Numbered from the stretch's first letter, positions 52,296 to 61,522 are shown. The stretch is DNA of 64,000 bases from Hydrogenophaga sp. (GCF_011772445.1 NZ_WVZN01000003.1:62001-126000); one strand, 5' to 3'. The notes: generated from the letters alone by a model not told the origin. Numbers and translations are program-made.

Positions 52296-53425
52296 TTGCG
52301 TTTCACTTCGCCCGATTGGGTCATGAGGCAGGCCACGACGATGTCGTCGTCCAGCGGCACCTGCACCGCCGTGGCGTCTTTGGGCAGCACGAGCTTGAGG
52401 AAGTCCAGCACGTTGCGCGCGTACAGCGCGGAGGCGTCGGCCGCCACCAGCGCGGGCAGGTTGGTCTCGCCAATCAGCGTCACGCCGTGCTTCACGACGG
52501 TCCTGTCGGTTTCGGTGAGCGGGCAGTTGCCGCCGACACCGTTCGGGCCCTTGCCCGCCGCGATATCGACGATCACCGAGCCCGGCTTCATGCTCCTGAC
52601 CATCTCCTCGGTGATCAGCGTGGGCGCGGCGCGACCCGGGATCAGCGCGGTGGAGATGACCACGTCGGCCAGGGCCACGCGCTTGGCCACCTCGGCGGCC
52701 TGGCGCTGCAGCCAGCTCGCCGGCATGGGCTTGGCGTAGCCGCCCACGCCCTCGGCCGCTTCCTTCTCCTCGGCGGTCTCGTAGGGCACGTCGATGAACT
52801 TGCCGCCCAGGGACTCGATCTGTTCCTTCACGCTGGGGCGCACGTCGGAAGCTTCGATGACCGCACCGAGGCGCTTGGCGGTGGCGATGGCCTGCAGCCC
52901 GGCCACGCCCACGCCGAGGACGACCACGCGCGCGGCTTTCACGGTGCCGGCGGCCGTCATGAGCATGGGGAAGAACCTGGCGTAGGCGTTGGCCGCGAGC
53001 AGCACGGCCTTGTAGCCGGCGATGTTGGCCTGCGAGGACAGCACGTCCATGCTCTGCGCGCGCGTGGTGCGCGGCGCGGCCTCCAGCGCGAAGCTGGTGA
53101 GCCCGGCCGAGGCCAGGGCCTGCAGGCCGGCGGCATCGAAGGGATTGAGCATGGCGACGAGGGTGGCGCCGGCTTTCATCAGGGGCAGTTCGCCGGCCTG
53201 CGGGCTGCGCACCTTGAGCACGAGGTCGGCGCCCAGGGCGCCGGCGGCGTCGGTGATCTGCGCGCCGGCCGCTTCGTAGGCGGCGTCGGTGGCGCTGGCC
53301 GCCAGGCCGGCACCGGCCTGAACGCGCACCACGTGGCCCTGGGCCACCAGCTTCTTCGCCGTCTCGGGCGTGACGGCTACACGGGTCTCGCCCGCCAGTG
53401 TTTCGGCGGGTACGCCTATGAGCAT
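52292..53425 (-). CDS. pntAA: NAD(P) transhydrogenase subunit alpha part 1
   Basis: A 377-residue NAD-binding subunit (domain I). It starts MLIGVPAETLAGETRVAVTPE, with the AlaDH/PNT NAD motif VVLGVGVAGLQAIATAKRLGA and EASDVRPSVKEQIESLGG. KPGSVIVDIAAGKGPN is the family's late motif. GAGGAG lies 6 nt before ATG 53425. An in-frame extension to 53566 is not needed. It heads the operon pntAA-panD-pntAB-pntB. Confidence 0.95.
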   Translation of the reverse strand: MLIGVPAETLAGETRVAVTPETAKKLVAQGHVVRVQAGAGLAASATDAAYEAAGAQITDAAGALGADLVLKVRSPQAGELPLMKAGATLVAMLNPFDAAGLQALASAGLTSFALEAAPRTTRAQSMDVLSSQANIAGYKAVLLAANAYARFFPMLMTAAGTVKAARVVVLGVGVAGLQAIATAKRLGAVIEASDVRPSVKEQIESLGGKFIDVPYETAEEKEAAEGVGGYAKPMPASWLQRQAAEVAKRVALADVVISTALIPGRAAPTLITEEMVRSMKPGSVIVDIAAGKGPNGVGGNCPLTETDRTVVKHGVTLIGETNLPALVAADASALYARNVLDFLKLVLPKDATAVQVPLDDDIVVACLMTQSGEVKRK

Positions 53426-53528
53426 GGGTGTCTCCTCGCGCTCGGGTCTGAAATCAGCGGGCGAGCTTAACTGAAAGCCCGCGCGAGAGCCCGCGCACGC
53501 GGGACGCCGCCGCCCATAATGGCCGCCC

Positions 53529-54002
53529 ATGACTTCCCGCTGGGCACCAAGCGTCACCGTGGCCACCCTCGCCGAACGCGAAGGCCGCTACCTGCTGATC
53601 GAAGAGCACACGCCCGAGGGCCTGCGCCTGAACAACCCCGCCGGCCACCTGGAACCGGGTGAAAGCCTGGTGCAGGCCGCTGCGCGCGAGACGCTGGAGG
53701 AAACCGCGCACCCCTTCACGCCGGAGGCGCTCGTGGGCGTGTACCTGGCCCGCTTCGAGCGCGCGGGCGAGCCCATCACCTACCTGCGCGTGGCCATTGC
53801 CGGCCAGGTGGGCGAGGCCATCGCCGGCCGGGCGCTCGACAGCGGGATCGTGCGCGTCTGCTGGCTCACGCCGGACGAGGTGCGCGCCTCAAGGGGGCGG
53901 CACCGCAGCCCCCTGGTGCTGCAGTGCATCGAGGACCACCTGGCCGGGCGCCGCCTGCCGCTGGACGTCCTGCACACCCACGCCAGCGTCTTCGGCGGTT
54001 GA
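53529..54002 (+). CDS. NUDIX hydrolase (NudJ-like)
   Basis: A 157-residue NUDIX hydrolase. The box is GHLEPGESLVQAAARETLEETAH, fitting GX5EX7REUXEEXGU apart from the last Gly. The start (SVTVATLAEREGRYLLIEEHTPEGLRLNNPAGHLE) and end resemble NudJ, which hydrolyses thiamine pyrophosphate/HMP-PP and nucleotides. In many betaproteobacteria this gene stands directly before mnmA; here a histidine kinase on the opposite strand separates them and overlaps its last 114 bp. Confidence 0.9.
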   Translation: MTSRWAPSVTVATLAEREGRYLLIEEHTPEGLRLNNPAGHLEPGESLVQAAARETLEETAHPFTPEALVGVYLARFERAGEPITYLRVAIAGQVGEAIAGRALDSGIVRVCWLTPDEVRASRGRHRSPLVLQCIEDHLAGRRLPLDVLHTHASVFGG

Positions 54003-55949
54003 AGGCGCCAAAGGCAGCCACAAGGAAAAGCAGGTGCCGTGCCCCGTGCGCGAACGCACCGACAGCCCCAGCCCCAGCAGCTGCGCCGTCTGCTTGACGA
54101 TGACCAGGCCCAGTCCGACCCCGCTGTCGGTTTCGGTGCCGGCTTCACCGCGGAAGTGCCGCTCGAACACCTGCGATTCCGGCTCCGAGGGCAACCCGCC
54201 GCCGGTGTCCCACACCTGCAGCAGGACACCCTCGCGACGCGGGCGGCAAGAGACCAGCACGCCACCCGCTTCGGTGTAGGTCACGGCGTTGCTCACGAGG
54301 TTGAAGACGATGCGCTGCAGCAGGGTGGCGTCCGTGGCGACCTGCGCCAGGCAGGGCGTGATCGACCAGCGCAGCCCCTTGGCTCCCGCCTGTGGCCCGA
54401 AGCGCTCGTCCACCTGGTCCAGCAGGGTCTCGAGCGAGAAGATGTCGCGGCGCGGCTGCAGCGAGCCGGTTTCCAGCCGCGCCACCGTCATCACCGCATC
54501 GAGCAGGCGGTCGGCCGTCTCCAGCCCGGCCCGCATTTGCGCCAGCAGAGGACCGGGGTTGCGCAGCGGACGCTGGCGCTCGAGCGACTCGGCCGCCAGC
54601 GTGATGGCATAGAGCGGCTGGCGCATGTCGTGGCTGACGGCGGCAAGGAAGCGCGACTTCTCGTCGGTCGCGCGGCGCGCCAGGTCGCGCTCGAGCTCGG
54701 AGCGCAGGCGGCCGGCATGCGCGCGCTCGGCCGACTCGCGCTCGACGCGGAAGCGGTCGGCCAGCGCGAAGGACAGCAGCACCATCTCCAGGGCCGCACC
54801 GATCATGGGTGCGTGCACCACCAGCGCCTGCTCGGGCAGCCAGCCCAGGCGGTAGAAGACATTGAGCAGGGCACTCGTCCATAGGCAGGCCCAGGCGATA
54901 GTGAAAGGCAAGGCGGCCGGCCGGCGGTCGCGCAGGCCATCCACCGCCATGGCCACCAGCAGCAAGGTCGTCACGGCCACCAGCCAGGGCGCGATCACCT
55001 GGCCGGGCGACAGGGGCGGGGGCAGGGTCAGCAGGAATGCCGCGGCCCAGGCCCAGGTGAGCCAGCGCGCGGCACGGTCCAGCGCCGGCGCGTGCGCGGC
55101 GGTCTGCAGGAAGCTGCGCGCGAAGGGCAAGAGCAGGCCGCAGCCCAGCGCCAACGGCAGGTTGACCAGGTAGTGCTGCAGCAGCGCGCTGCCGGGCCAC
55201 AGGTACTGGGCCCCGAAGCCGGAGTTGCCGAACTGCCACAAGCCCAGGGCGGTGGTGGATCCCACGTAGTACAGGTAGGCGCGGTCGCGGATGCTGAAAT
55301 ACAGCAAGGTGTTGTAGAGGATCAGCCCCGCGAGCAGGCCGAAGTACGCGCCATGGAGGCCGTAGACCCACTGGTCCCGGTGGGCGAGCGCCTCGCGCTG
55401 CCAGAGGGTGACCGGCAGTTGGGCCACGCCCGCCGTGCGCACACGCAGGTAGACCAGTGTGTCGGTGTTGGGCGCCAGGGCGAGCGGAATCACCGGCAGG
55501 TGGTGCGAATGGGCGCGCTGCCCGGGCGGCAAGCTGTCGCCACTGCGGCGCCGGGTGAAGGGCTGGCCCGGCGCAGCGGTCCACAGTTCGACCAGATCGA
55601 GGTTGGCGTTGCCCACCACCCACATCCAGTCGCCGGGTGCATCGGGACCGGCGCGCAACAGCACGCGAAACCAGAGGTCGATGGACGCCATGCCGAAATT
55701 GCCCTGCCGCCAGCCCGGCGGCAGGGGGCGGAACGTGGCGGAGGCCGCGTCGGCCTGGTCTGGCCGCCAGGGATGTACGCCGTTGTCGAGGTACTGCAGC
55801 CAGGGAGTGACTTCGAGACGATCCGACCGGGCGCCCACCTCGATCACCGCGGGGCCGCCGTGCGCGGCGCAGGGCTGCGCCACGAGCCACAGCCAGGCAA
55901 AGGCCATGACCCACCGCCACCCCTGACCGACCGGCGCTTCACCGTGCAT
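53889..55949 (-). CDS. 7TM-type (7TMR-DISM) sensor histidine kinase
   Basis: A sensor kinase of about 686 residues. It has an N-terminal signal-like helix, a periplasmic 7TMR-DISMED2 domain (about 40-190), seven transmembrane helices (about 190-400), then HisKA with His in AAVSHDMRQPLYAIT and HATPase_c (FNLVSNAVTYTEAGGV, GLPSEPES, GVGLGLVIVKQT). The natural kinase end is at GTCFSLWLPLAPS. The last 36 residues are encoded opposite the NUDIX gene, giving a polar, Pro- and Gln-rich tail with no domain. GTG 55955 is an alternative start. The signal is unknown. Confidence 0.88.
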   Translation of the reverse strand: MHGEAPVGQGWRWVMAFAWLWLVAQPCAAHGGPAVIEVGARSDRLEVTPWLQYLDNGVHPWRPDQADAASATFRPLPPGWRQGNFGMASIDLWFRVLLRAGPDAPGDWMWVVGNANLDLVELWTAAPGQPFTRRRSGDSLPPGQRAHSHHLPVIPLALAPNTDTLVYLRVRTAGVAQLPVTLWQREALAHRDQWVYGLHGAYFGLLAGLILYNTLLYFSIRDRAYLYYVGSTTALGLWQFGNSGFGAQYLWPGSALLQHYLVNLPLALGCGLLLPFARSFLQTAAHAPALDRAARWLTWAWAAAFLLTLPPPLSPGQVIAPWLVAVTTLLLVAMAVDGLRDRRPAALPFTIAWACLWTSALLNVFYRLGWLPEQALVVHAPMIGAALEMVLLSFALADRFRVERESAERAHAGRLRSELERDLARRATDEKSRFLAAVSHDMRQPLYAITLAAESLERQRPLRNPGPLLAQMRAGLETADRLLDAVMTVARLETGSLQPRRDIFSLETLLDQVDERFGPQAGAKGLRWSITPCLAQVATDATLLQRIVFNLVSNAVTYTEAGGVLVSCRPRREGVLLQVWDTGGGLPSEPESQVFERHFRGEAGTETDSGVGLGLVIVKQTAQLLGLGLSVRSRTGHGTCFSLWLPLAPSTAEDAGVGVQDVQRQAAPGQVVLDALQHQGAAVPPP

Positions 55950-56003
55950 GCACACCCCGCGATACGCGCGGCCCGCGAGGGCCGCGGGCCAACCGAGTGA
56001 GGG

Positions 56004-56040
56004 GCAGTATTTGTGCAGCGGGCGGCGGCCTCAATACTGC
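56004..56040. promoter_or_regulatory. Inverted repeat upstream of the 7TM kinase
   Basis: GCAGTATT (56004-56011) and AATACTGC (56033-56040) pair perfectly around 21 bp, between mnmA and the kinase start. A further GCAGTA occurs a few bases after. It could be an operator for the kinase gene. Confidence 0.4.
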
Positions 56041-56086
56041 GATGGCAGTAGATCCCCTGGGGGTAGGGGTGTCTTCAGCGACCGAT

Positions 56087-57238
56087 TCAGGCCGTCAGCG
56101 CGGCGGCCGGCGCATAGGCCTCGTCGCCCGAGGCCGCCTCCGTGACGATGACGCCGCCGCCCAGGCAGACCTCGCCGTCATACAACACCGCGCTTTGGCC
56201 GGGAGTGACCGCCCACTGAGCCTGTTCGAAGCGCAGCACGAAGCCGTCCTCGCCCAAGGGCTCGACGGTGCAGGCCGCGTCGGCCTGGCGGTAGCGCGTC
56301 TTGGCAGCCAGCGCGCCGGCGCGCGGCGGCTCGCCGGCCACCCAGCTCGCGTCCTGCGCGCGCAGGCGCGGCGACAGCAGCCAGGGGTGGTCGTGCCCCT
56401 GCACGGCCCACAGCGTGTTGTGGGCGATGTCCTTGCGAGCGACGAACCAGGGTTCGTGCTCGCTGCCGCCCTTCTGCGCGCCCTTGGCCCGCACGCCGCC
56501 GATGCCCAGGCCCTGGCGCTGGCCCAGGGTGTAGAAGCTCAGGCCCACGTGTTCACCGATGGTGCGGCCGCGCTGATCCTTGATGGGGCCGGGCGCGCTG
56601 GCGATGTAGCGGTTGAGGAACTCGCGGAAGGGGCGCTCGCCGATGAAGCAGATACCGGTGCTGTCCTTCTTCTTGGCGTTGGGCAGGCCGATCTCGGCGG
56701 CGATGCGGCGCACCTCGGTCTTGGGCAGTTCGCCTACGGGAAACATCGTCTTGGCCAGCTGCGACTGGCTGAGGCGGTGCAGGAAGTAGCTCTGGTCTTT
56801 CAGCGGGTCCAGGCCCTTGAGCAACTCGTGGCGGCCGGCGCGTTCGCGCACGCGAGCGTAGTGGCCCGTTGCAATCTTCTCGGCGCCCAGGCGCATGGCG
56901 TGGTCGAGGAAGGCCTTGAACTTGATCTCGGCGTTGCAGAGGATGTCGGGGTTGGGCGTGCGCCCGGCCTGGTACTCGCGCAGAAACTCGGCGAACACGC
57001 GGTCCTTGTACTCGGCGGCGAAGTTCACGTGCTCGATGTCGATGCCGATCACGTCGGCCACGCTGGCGGCGTCCAGCCAGTCCTGGCGGCTGCTGCAGTA
57101 CTCGCTGTCGTCGTCGTCCTCCCAGTTCTTCATGAAGATGCCGACGACCTCGTGCCCCTGCTGCTTGAGCAGGTGCGCACTCACCGCGGAGTCCACGCCC
57201 CCGCTCAAACCCACCACCACGCGCTGCTTTGCTGCCAT
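56087..57238 (-). CDS. mnmA: tRNA 2-thiouridylase MnmA
   Basis: A 383-residue enzyme that thiolates U34 of Glu, Gln and Lys tRNAs. The PP-loop is [17 protein letters not shown]. The two catalytic Cys lie in [14 protein letters not shown] and [13 protein letters not shown]. The C-terminal beta-barrel ends the protein. Length is normal. Confidence 0.97.
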   Translation of the reverse strand: MAAKQRVVVGLSGGVDSAVSAHLLKQQGHEVVGIFMKNWEDDDDSEYCSSRQDWLDAASVADVIGIDIEHVNFAAEYKDRVFAEFLREYQAGRTPNPDILCNAEIKFKAFLDHAMRLGAEKIATGHYARVRERAGRHELLKGLDPLKDQSYFLHRLSQSQLAKTMFPVGELPKTEVRRIAAEIGLPNAKKKDSTGICFIGERPFREFLNRYIASAPGPIKDQRGRTIGEHVGLSFYTLGQRQGLGIGGVRAKGAQKGGSEHEPWFVARKDIAHNTLWAVQGHDHPWLLSPRLRAQDASWVAGEPPRAGALAAKTRYRQADAACTVEPLGEDGFVLRFEQAQWAVTPGQSAVLYDGEVCLGGGVIVTEAASGDEAYAPAAALTA

Positions 57239-57367
57239 GGGGCGGGATTATCCCAGCGGGCCTTCAACCCCGGCGCGCGCGGGGCCGTGCGCATTTAAGG
57301 TGCGTTTCAGACACCAGCCTTTCAATGGCGCGGCCCGCATCTGCGGGCTTTACCGGAGTGTTCCCAG

Positions 57368-57631
57368 ATGAAATCCCACGCCATCGCTGTCACCCTCCTG
57401 GGCCTGACCCTGGCAGGCACCGCCCTTGCAGGCCCCACCTGCGCACCCGACAGGAACGGCTGGAAGCCGGAGGCCGAGTTCAAGAAGGACTTGCAGGCGC
57501 AGGGCTACCGGATCCAGGTCTTCAAGGTCACCAAGGGCAATTGCTACGAGATCTACGGCCACGACAAGGCCGGCAAGAAGGTGGAGATCTATTTCGACCC
57601 GGTCTCGGGCAAACCGGTGAAGTCCGAATGA
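57368..57631 (+). CDS. PepSY-domain periplasmic protein
   Basis: An 87-residue exported protein: signal peptide (SHAIAVTLLGLTLAGTALA), then a single PepSY-like domain (PEAEFKKDLQAQGYRIQVFKVTKGNCYEIYGHDKAGKKVEIYFDPVSGKPVKSE). The two Cys may form a disulfide. It is coupled by an ATGA overlap to the cytochrome b561 gene downstream, and such pairs are common in Betaproteobacteria. The role is probably in periplasmic redox or metal handling; the exact function is unknown. Confidence 0.9.
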   Translation: MKSHAIAVTLLGLTLAGTALAGPTCAPDRNGWKPEAEFKKDLQAQGYRIQVFKVTKGNCYEIYGHDKAGKKVEIYFDPVSGKPVKSE

Positions 57632-58161
57632 AGCACGCGCCCGCCAGCGAACGGGTGTGGGACCCGTTTGTCCGCTGCTTTCACTGGTCGCTGGTGGGCC
57701 TGGTCGTACTCAACCTGTGGGTGCTGGAAGAAGGCGAAGCGCCCCACGAATGGGCGGGGTACGCCGCGGTCACGCTGGTGCTGCTTCGGGTGGTCTGGGG
57801 CTTCATTGGCACGCGCCACGCGCGCTTTGCCGACTTCTGGCCCACGCCAGCGCGCGTGAGTGCGCACCTGCGCGCCTGGCGGCACGGCGCGAGGCCGCCC
57901 GCCACGCCGGGTCACAACCCCCTGGGCGCGCTGATGATGCTCACGCTCATGGCACTGGTGCTGCTGCTCGGCTTCACCGGCTGGCTGCAGGGCACCGAGC
58001 GCTTCTGGGGCAACGAGGCCGTGCAGGACCTGCACGAGGCGCTGGCCAACGGGCTGCTCTTGCTGGCGGGCCTGCACGCGGCGGCGGCCCTGCTGATGGG
58101 GCGCCTGGAACGCACCCGGCTGGTCAAGGCCATGCTCACGGGCGTGAAAGAGCGCTACTGA
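57628..58161 (+). CDS. Cytochrome b561-family protein
   Basis: A 177-residue membrane protein with four helices. Candidate heme-ligand His are in VRCFHWSLVGL, VQDLHEALANGLLLLAGLHAAAAL, and the family start VWDPFVRCFHW is typical. It carries electrons across the inner membrane, probably to the periplasmic PepSY protein or another partner. Its ATG overlaps the PepSY stop. Confidence 0.92.
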   Translation: MKHAPASERVWDPFVRCFHWSLVGLVVLNLWVLEEGEAPHEWAGYAAVTLVLLRVVWGFIGTRHARFADFWPTPARVSAHLRAWRHGARPPATPGHNPLGALMMLTLMALVLLLGFTGWLQGTERFWGNEAVQDLHEALANGLLLLAGLHAAAALLMGRLERTRLVKAMLTGVKERY

Positions 58162-58202
58162 GCACAGGGCATGTGCGCACGCGCAGGCCCTAGACTGCGC
58201 CC

Positions 58203-58613
58203 ATGCCCGAGCGCCCGACCATCGACCCCGCCGAGGTGGACTTCACCGCCATCCGCGCGCAGGGCGCGGGCGGACAGAACGTGAACAAGGTGAGCAACGC
58301 GGTGCACCTGCGCTTCGCGGTGCGGGCGTCATCGCTGCCCGAGGCGGTGAAGGCGCGGCTGCTGGCGTTGAGCGACACGCGCCTGACGCAAGAGGGCGTG
58401 ATCGTCATCAAGGCCCAGGGCAGCCGCAGCCTGGAGCAGAACAAGGCCGAGGCCCTGGCCCGGCTGCAGGCCCTGGTGGACGCGGTGGCCGTGCCGCCCA
58501 AGCAACGCCGCGCCACGCGGCCCACGCGCGCCTCGCGCGAGCGGCGTCTGCAAGGCAAGGCCCAACGCTCGGAAGTGAAGCAGGCCCGCGGGCGCATCCG
58601 CGGGCCGGATTGA
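58203..58613 (+). CDS. arfB: Alternative ribosome-rescue factor ArfB
   Basis: A 136-residue peptidyl-tRNA hydrolase (YaeJ). The catalytic GGQ is seen in RAQGAGGQNVNKVSNAVHLRF, and the basic C-terminal tail (KQRRATRPTRASRERRLQGKAQRSEVKQARGRIRG) inserts into the mRNA channel of stalled ribosomes. Length fits ArfB and not RF2. It starts 41 bp after the cytochrome gene. Confidence 0.95.
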   Translation: MPERPTIDPAEVDFTAIRAQGAGGQNVNKVSNAVHLRFAVRASSLPEAVKARLLALSDTRLTQEGVIVIKAQGSRSLEQNKAEALARLQALVDAVAVPPKQRRATRPTRASRERRLQGKAQRSEVKQARGRIRGPD

Positions 58614-58786
58614 GGACTTTCTCCTCCGCCTGGGGGAGGCTTAAGGTCCTTTTAGGAAGCACTTAAGCGTCATTTAGCGGCGCGAAGACGGTGCCTTCGC
58701 GAGACTTGCCGGCATGGACGAGCGGCGCATGGGGCGCCGCCCCACCGCCCCGTCGCCGGGCGTCACCGGCGCCCAAGGACCCCAGC

Positions 58787-59530
58787 ATGCAATCGCACCC
58801 GATCGAGTTCACCGCCATCGCCGCCGCCGCCCGCACCGGCGACGGCCGCTTCAACATGTACGCCGGCATCCACAAGGCGCTGCGCGCCGTGATGACCGAC
58901 ACCCTGGCCGCCGTCGGACGCGCCGACCCGGCCGACGAGGCCGAGGTGCACGACGCCTGCGACCGCGTGGTCGAGCTGATGGAAATGTTCGAGCGCCACG
59001 TCGAGCACGAGAACCGCTTCATCCACCCCGCGCTGCGCGCCCGCTGCCCCGGCGTATGCGACGCGGTGGCCGACGACCACGAGGACCACCTGCGCCACAC
59101 CGCCCACCTGGCCGACGCGGCGCGCGGCCTGGCCGGCGTGCCGGCCGCCGAGCGCGCCGGCGCCCTGCACGCGCTGTACCTGGCGCTGGCCCTGTTCGTG
59201 GCCGACAACCTGCAGCACATGCACGCCGAGGAGACGCGCCACAACGCCGCGCTCTGGACCGCTTACAACGACTTCGAGCTGCTGGCGATCCACGACGAGC
59301 TGGTGGCGAGCATCCCGCCCGAGGAAATGATGGGCGTGGTGCGCTGGATGCTGCCCGCGATGAACGCCGAGGAACGCTGCCTGCTGGTGAACGACCTGCA
59401 GGCCAAGGCACCCGCCCCGGCGGTGGCGGCGATCCTGGACCTGGCGCGCGCCCACCTGGCGGCGCGCGACTGGGCCAAGCTGGCGCGCGGCATCAACCTG
59501 CCGCCGGTGCCCGGCCTGATGAGCGCCTGA
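58787..59530 (+). CDS. Hemerythrin-like (HHE) domain protein
   Basis: A 247-residue protein. The first 160 residues form an HHE helical bundle with candidate di-iron ligands His in IHKALR, His and Glu in RHVEHENRFIHPAL, DDHEDH, and HMHAEE. The C-terminal 85 residues form a further helical region (YNDFELLAIHDELVASIPPEEMMGVVRWMLPAMNAEERCLLVNDL). It may sense or store oxygen or NO. It converges on the fused regulator at 59549. Confidence 0.85.
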   Translation: MQSHPIEFTAIAAAARTGDGRFNMYAGIHKALRAVMTDTLAAVGRADPADEAEVHDACDRVVELMEMFERHVEHENRFIHPALRARCPGVCDAVADDHEDHLRHTAHLADAARGLAGVPAAERAGALHALYLALALFVADNLQHMHAEETRHNAALWTAYNDFELLAIHDELVASIPPEEMMGVVRWMLPAMNAEERCLLVNDLQAKAPAPAVAAILDLARAHLAARDWAKLARGINLPPVPGLMSA

Positions 59531-59548
59531 ACCTGGCGTGGGCGCCGC

Positions 59549-60919
59549 TCAGGCGCTCTCGCTCAGTTCCACCGGCGCCAGCGCGTCGAAGCGGAAGCAG
59601 CCGCGGCCGGTCTTCTGCAGCCGCAGTGCGGGGCACTGTTCGCCCAGGCGGCGGTGCAGCAGCAGCAGGCGCGCCTCGAGGTTGTCGCTCACATCCGGCA
59701 GGCCCAGCGAGCTGTCCAGCCGCAGCTCGCGGTTGGTGAAGTCGCTGCGGCCGGCTCGGTGGTCGTTGAGCAGCTTCCAGAGAATGGCCCCGGCCACGCC
59801 TTTGATGAGGTAGGCGTTGTTGACGAAGATGCTGTCGTCGCGACGGTAGCGGCGCACGCGCAGCAACGGCACCGCGTCCGCGCCCGTCGGGTCGGCCTCG
59901 CCCGCGTCGGCGTCCTGGCTGCAAGGCTCTTCGGATTCGTGCATCAGGTCGATGGCTGCCGCGAGCTGACCGGCGAGCGTGACCAGCAGGTCCTCGTCCT
60001 CGTGGTTCAGGCGCATCTCCTGCTCGCTCTCCACGAACAGCACGCCGACCACCCGCCCCGTGGAGATGAGCGGCACAGCCACCTGGCTGCCGGGTTGCGC
60101 CAGGCCAGGGTAGGGAATCTCGGCACCGGCGTCGCGCCCGCCCAGGCTGTCCACCAGGGCCTGGTTGTAGCGCGTGGCGCTGGTGACGTGGTTGATGCGC
60201 ACCGGCGTGCCTTCGCGCGCGGCCACGCCGATGACGCCATGGCCCAACGCGATCTCGGAGCCCACGCCGGAGGTGGCGTAGCCGCGGCTGGCCACGGTGT
60301 AGAGCCGCTGCGTGGCGGCGTCGGCGATCAGCACCATGGCCTGCGGCATGTCCAGCTCGTGCTGCAGGCAGTCCAGCGCGGCCTCCAGCAGGCTGTCGAG
60401 CGTGCGCGCGCTGGCCAGGCGCGTGCTGGCCCGGCGCAGCACGGCCAGGGGCTCGGGCCGCACCGGCGGCGGCGGCAGGGCCGGCGCGCTGGACACCGGC
60501 ACGCGCTCGATCGCCAGCACCTGGTGGATGTCGGCACCGCGCAGGCGAAACACCTGCTCCAGGCCCTCGTGCGAGGCGATGCCCGCCAGCTGCGCCCGCA
60601 TGCGCTCGAACACCGGGCCCTCGTCGTCCGTGCGCAGGTAGCGCAGGTGCAGGCGATAGAAAAGGATGTTGAGCGGGTTGATCAGCAGCACCGTGGAACG
60701 CGGGTGCGCCAACAGGTTCTGCCGGGTGCGGTTGAAGAACTGGAAGGACAGCGCGACGTGCTGCTCGTCCACGTGGTGCACCTGCGAGAGGTAGGCCACG
60801 TTGGGCGTGCCGTCGGCCGCCACCGTCGCCATCACGGCCGGGATGGCGCCGTCCAGGCAGGGCCTCAGCTCGGCCATGGTGGCGCGCTGCTCGACGGCGA
60901 AGGCCTCGGGTGCGTTCAT
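59549..60919 (-). CDS. PNPOx-GAF-wHTH fusion regulator
   Basis: A 456-residue protein joining three parts. The N-terminal 145 residues are a flavin-type split barrel (pyridoxamine phosphate oxidase-like: AVMATVAADGTPNVAYLSQV, VALSFQFFNRTRQNLLAHPRSTVLLINPL). A GAF domain follows (about 170-335: MVLIADAATQRLYTVASRGY, PGSQVAVPLISTGRVVGVLFVES). The C-terminal 100 residues are a winged-helix-like region (IKGVAGAILWKLLNDHRAGRSDFTNRELRL). It looks like a redox or nitrosative sensor that binds DNA. Start ATG 60919. A second split-barrel gene lies just upstream at 60927. Confidence 0.8.
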   Translation of the reverse strand: MNAPEAFAVEQRATMAELRPCLDGAIPAVMATVAADGTPNVAYLSQVHHVDEQHVALSFQFFNRTRQNLLAHPRSTVLLINPLNILFYRLHLRYLRTDDEGPVFERMRAQLAGIASHEGLEQVFRLRGADIHQVLAIERVPVSSAPALPPPPVRPEPLAVLRRASTRLASARTLDSLLEAALDCLQHELDMPQAMVLIADAATQRLYTVASRGYATSGVGSEIALGHGVIGVAAREGTPVRINHVTSATRYNQALVDSLGGRDAGAEIPYPGLAQPGSQVAVPLISTGRVVGVLFVESEQEMRLNHEDEDLLVTLAGQLAAAIDLMHESEEPCSQDADAGEADPTGADAVPLLRVRRYRRDDSIFVNNAYLIKGVAGAILWKLLNDHRAGRSDFTNRELRLDSSLGLPDVSDNLEARLLLLHRRLGEQCPALRLQKTGRGCFRFDALAPVELSESA

Positions 60920-60926
60920 GTGCCGA

Positions 60927-61418
60927 TCATTGCGCCAGCAGCGGACTGCCCGCCTGGGCGCCGGGCGTCTGGTCGTAGGCCTCGTCGGGCTCGAACTCGA
61001 CGGCGACCAGGTCGTCCGGCGCGTGCGCCAGCAGGGCCTGGACATAAACGGGCGCGAAGCCGAGCACCGCGAGCTCCTCCTCCATGGAGCGGCGATAGCG
61101 CTCGATGTGGGGCCAGTCGTCGGGCCGGGGCTCGCGGAGGTGGATGCGGCGGCTCTTGAGCTGCAGCGTGAGGTGGGTGCTGGGCTGGCTGAAGACGGCG
61201 GCGAGGCGGCCGCTGGTCGCGATATCGGCCAGCAACTGTCGCGACTGCGTGCGCCCGACATAGGCGGTGACGCGGCGCCCGCCGTCCTCGATGCGGCTGC
61301 CCACGGCGCGCATCACGCTGGGGTTGAGCCGGTGGTCCACGCTGGCCAGCATGAGCGACACCCCCTTGGCCAGCATGGCCAGGAACTCGGGCTTGAGTGG
61401 GGGAAGGGGGGTGTCCAT
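60927..61418 (-). CDS. Pyridoxamine 5'-phosphate oxidase-like flavin protein
   Basis: A 163-residue split-barrel protein (PLKPEFLAMLAKGVSLMLASVDHRLNPSVMRAVGSRI, VTAYVGRTQSRQLLADIATSGRLAAVFSQPSTHLTLQLK). It belongs to the PNPOx-like group that binds FMN, F420 or heme. ATG 61418 gives a normal length. It is 7 bp upstream of the PNPOx-GAF-wHTH gene on the same strand, and divergent from the TetR gene, so the two split-barrel genes form an operon. Confidence 0.85.
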   Translation of the reverse strand: MDTPLPPLKPEFLAMLAKGVSLMLASVDHRLNPSVMRAVGSRIEDGGRRVTAYVGRTQSRQLLADIATSGRLAAVFSQPSTHLTLQLKSRRIHLREPRPDDWPHIERYRRSMEEELAVLGFAPVYVQALLAHAPDDLVAVEFEPDEAYDQTPGAQAGSPLLAQ

Positions 61419-61495
61419 GGGGCCTGCGGCGCGGATCGCGGGGATCATAGCCAGCGGCCTTTCATCGACCAAGTGCCTGGGGGCATTTGCCTTTC

Positions 61496-61509
61496 CGCAC
61501 AGTCGTGCT
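61496..61509. promoter_or_regulatory. TetR operator candidate, site 1
   Basis: GCACAGTCGTGC (61497-61508, GCAC-AGTC-GTGC dyad) lies 14 bp before the tetR ATG. The same 12-mer recurs before the alpha/beta hydrolase gene at 62168. Confidence 0.75.
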
Positions 61510-61522
61510 AAATTGCGCCGCC

